In this document: one piece after another, positions 63,157 through 64,000 of the stretch
Numbering within the stretch: position 1 is the stretch's first letter
Layout: each line of letters begins with the position of its first letter
From: Marinobacter pelagius
GTDB taxonomy: Bacteria; Pseudomonadota; Gammaproteobacteria; Pseudomonadales; Oleiphilaceae
Length of the DNA stretch: 64,000 nucleotides
Direction: 5' to 3'
Assembly (NCBI RefSeq): GCF_003315345.1
Contig: NZ_QNRO01000001.1
Span: 124,001 to 188,000 of the forward strand
Translations under genes and position numbers: made by a program
Notes under the pieces: generated by a model
The model's database searches: none
Told to the model about the DNA's origin: nothing
The model's input: only the letters and a program-made list of their open reading frames with translations

Positions 63157-64000
63157 TCAGCCGGTGCGCTCGAAGGCAATCAGGTGGTCGGCCTCGACCC
63201 GGACCGGTACCTGTTCGCCCAGGTGGAAGTCCAGATGGCTCCGGAACAGGGCTTCGAACTCGGTCTCTTCTGAGCAGCGGAAACGGTAAAGGGTTGATGT
63301 ACCGGCAAAGGTCTTTTCCACCACTTTCGGGCGCAGGTCCGAGTTCTCGTCGTAGACGATGTCGTCCGGTCGGATGAGCACGTCCACAAGGGTGCCCGGT
63401 TCCCACTTATAGGCCCGGTTGCCGTGGATGATGCCCAGTTCCGAGTCGATGGTGTCGGGCCCCAGAGCCTTGCCCGGGATGAACCCGCCCTGGCCGACGA
63501 AGCTGGCCACAAACCGGTTCGCCGGCTCATGGTAGAGGTTGTAGGGCACATCCCACTGGAGTAGCTCGCCCCCTTTGAGTACCGCAACCTGATCACACAT
63601 GGCAAAGGCTTCCTGCTGGTCATGGGTCACCAGGATGGCGCTGATACCGAGGGTCTTCAGGATCTCCCGTACATCCAGGCTCAGACGACGCCGCAGGTCC
63701 GCGTCCAGATTGGAGAAGGGCTCATCCAGCAGGATCAGGGTCGGCTCGGGCGCCAGTGCCCTGGCCAGGGCAACCCGTTGCTGCTGACCGCCCGAGAGTT
63801 CGTGGGGGTAGCTGTTTGCCAGGTCCTGCAGGTGTACCACTTCCAGAAGTTCCATGACTTTCTGGCGTCGTTCCGCCTTGCTCACACCCTTCAGGCCAAA
63901 ACCGACGTTATCGGCGATGCTCAGGTGAGGAAACAGGGCGTAGTCCTGGAATACCATGCCGATCCGGCGTTTCTCCGGTGCCAGGGTCCGACCGGGCAGG
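63157..64000 (-). CDS. Fe3+/polyamine-type ABC transporter ATPase (FbpC-like), partial
   Basis: The 3' part of the gene: Q-loop MVFQDYALFPHLSIADNVGFGL, signature LSGGQQQRVALARALA, Walker B LILLDEPFSNLDADLRRRL, switch VTHDQQEAFAMCDQVAVLKGGELLQW, then a C-terminal TOBE/OB part (VDVLIRPDDIVYDE). The reading frame stays open to the window edge, so Walker A lies outside. Likely ferric iron uptake; other substrates of the family are possible. Confidence 0.9.
   Translation of the reverse strand, partial: LPGRTLAPEKRRIGMVFQDYALFPHLSIADNVGFGLKGVSKAERRQKVMELLEVVHLQDLANSYPHELSGGQQQRVALARALAPEPTLILLDEPFSNLDADLRRRLSLDVREILKTLGISAILVTHDQQEAFAMCDQVAVLKGGELLQWDVPYNLYHEPANRFVASFVGQGGFIPGKALGPDTIDSELGIIHGNRAYKWEPGTLVDVLIRPDDIVYDENSDLRPKVVEKTFAGTSTLYRFRCSEETEFEALFRSHLDFHLGEQVPVRVEADHLIAFERTG

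Overview
The window looks like a chromosomal segment of a marine gammaproteobacterium, most plausibly Marinobacter or a close relative. This is inferred from gene content, from Pseudomonas-like synteny (TPR lipoprotein-lolB-ispE-tRNA-Gln-prs-rplY-pth-ychF divergent from hemA-prfA-prmC-moeB) and from the family resemblance of the proteins. No database search was possible. The backbone is GC-rich; the roadblock/GTPase cluster (2.4-7.7 kb) and the CRISPR-cas region (23.9-34.4 kb) look visibly more AT-rich, which suggests acquired DNA.

Layout. 0-2.3 kb: a charged exported protein, a serine hydrolase and two small membrane proteins. 2.4-7.7 kb: four roadblock/LC7 proteins, one Ras-like small GTPase with a degenerate G4 motif, a two-part protein of unknown function and a metallophosphoesterase with a kinase-like N-terminus, plus a tRNA-Met. 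8-19.2 kb: translation, isoprenoid, lipoprotein and tetrapyrrole housekeeping genes with tRNA-Gln. 19.2-23.8 kb: a 118-bp inverted-repeat element, a photolyase, the rimK cluster and a YjbQ protein. 23.9-34.4 kb: a WYL regulator, a complete type I-C cas operon (cas3-5-8-7-[toxin-antitoxin pair]-4-1-2), a leader and an array of 18 intact repeats plus a degenerate last one. 34.4-41.2 kb: a TAXI-type TRAP transporter with a convincing sigma-54 promoter next to the array, followed by its DctB/DctD-type two-component system. 41.3-53.8 kb: a lipoprotein hydrolase, PhoH, CBS, START and DUF2804 proteins, the min operon with a HopJ-family gene, SOS-controlled dinB, PAP2, a glycosyltransferase and an aldo-keto reductase. 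54-64 kb: an acetyl-CoA hydrolase/transferase, an FKBP isomerase, the ornithine-lipid genes olsBA, an RstAB-like two-component system, a possible small RNA, glpK and the start of an iron-type ABC transporter ATPase.

Most notable points. (1) A DUF4258/YgiT-zinc-finger toxin-antitoxin-like pair lies inside the cas operon, between the interference and adaptation genes. (2) The roadblock/GTPase/phosphoesterase island looks like a self-contained signalling or polarity module without an assigned job. (3) Two spacers encode the same MVGNVW protein motif in different registers, so both appear aimed at one FGE/C-type-lectin-like gene family. (4) A sigma-54 promoter begins 28 bp beyond the last CRISPR repeat remnant, so any usual upstream activator sites would fall inside the array.
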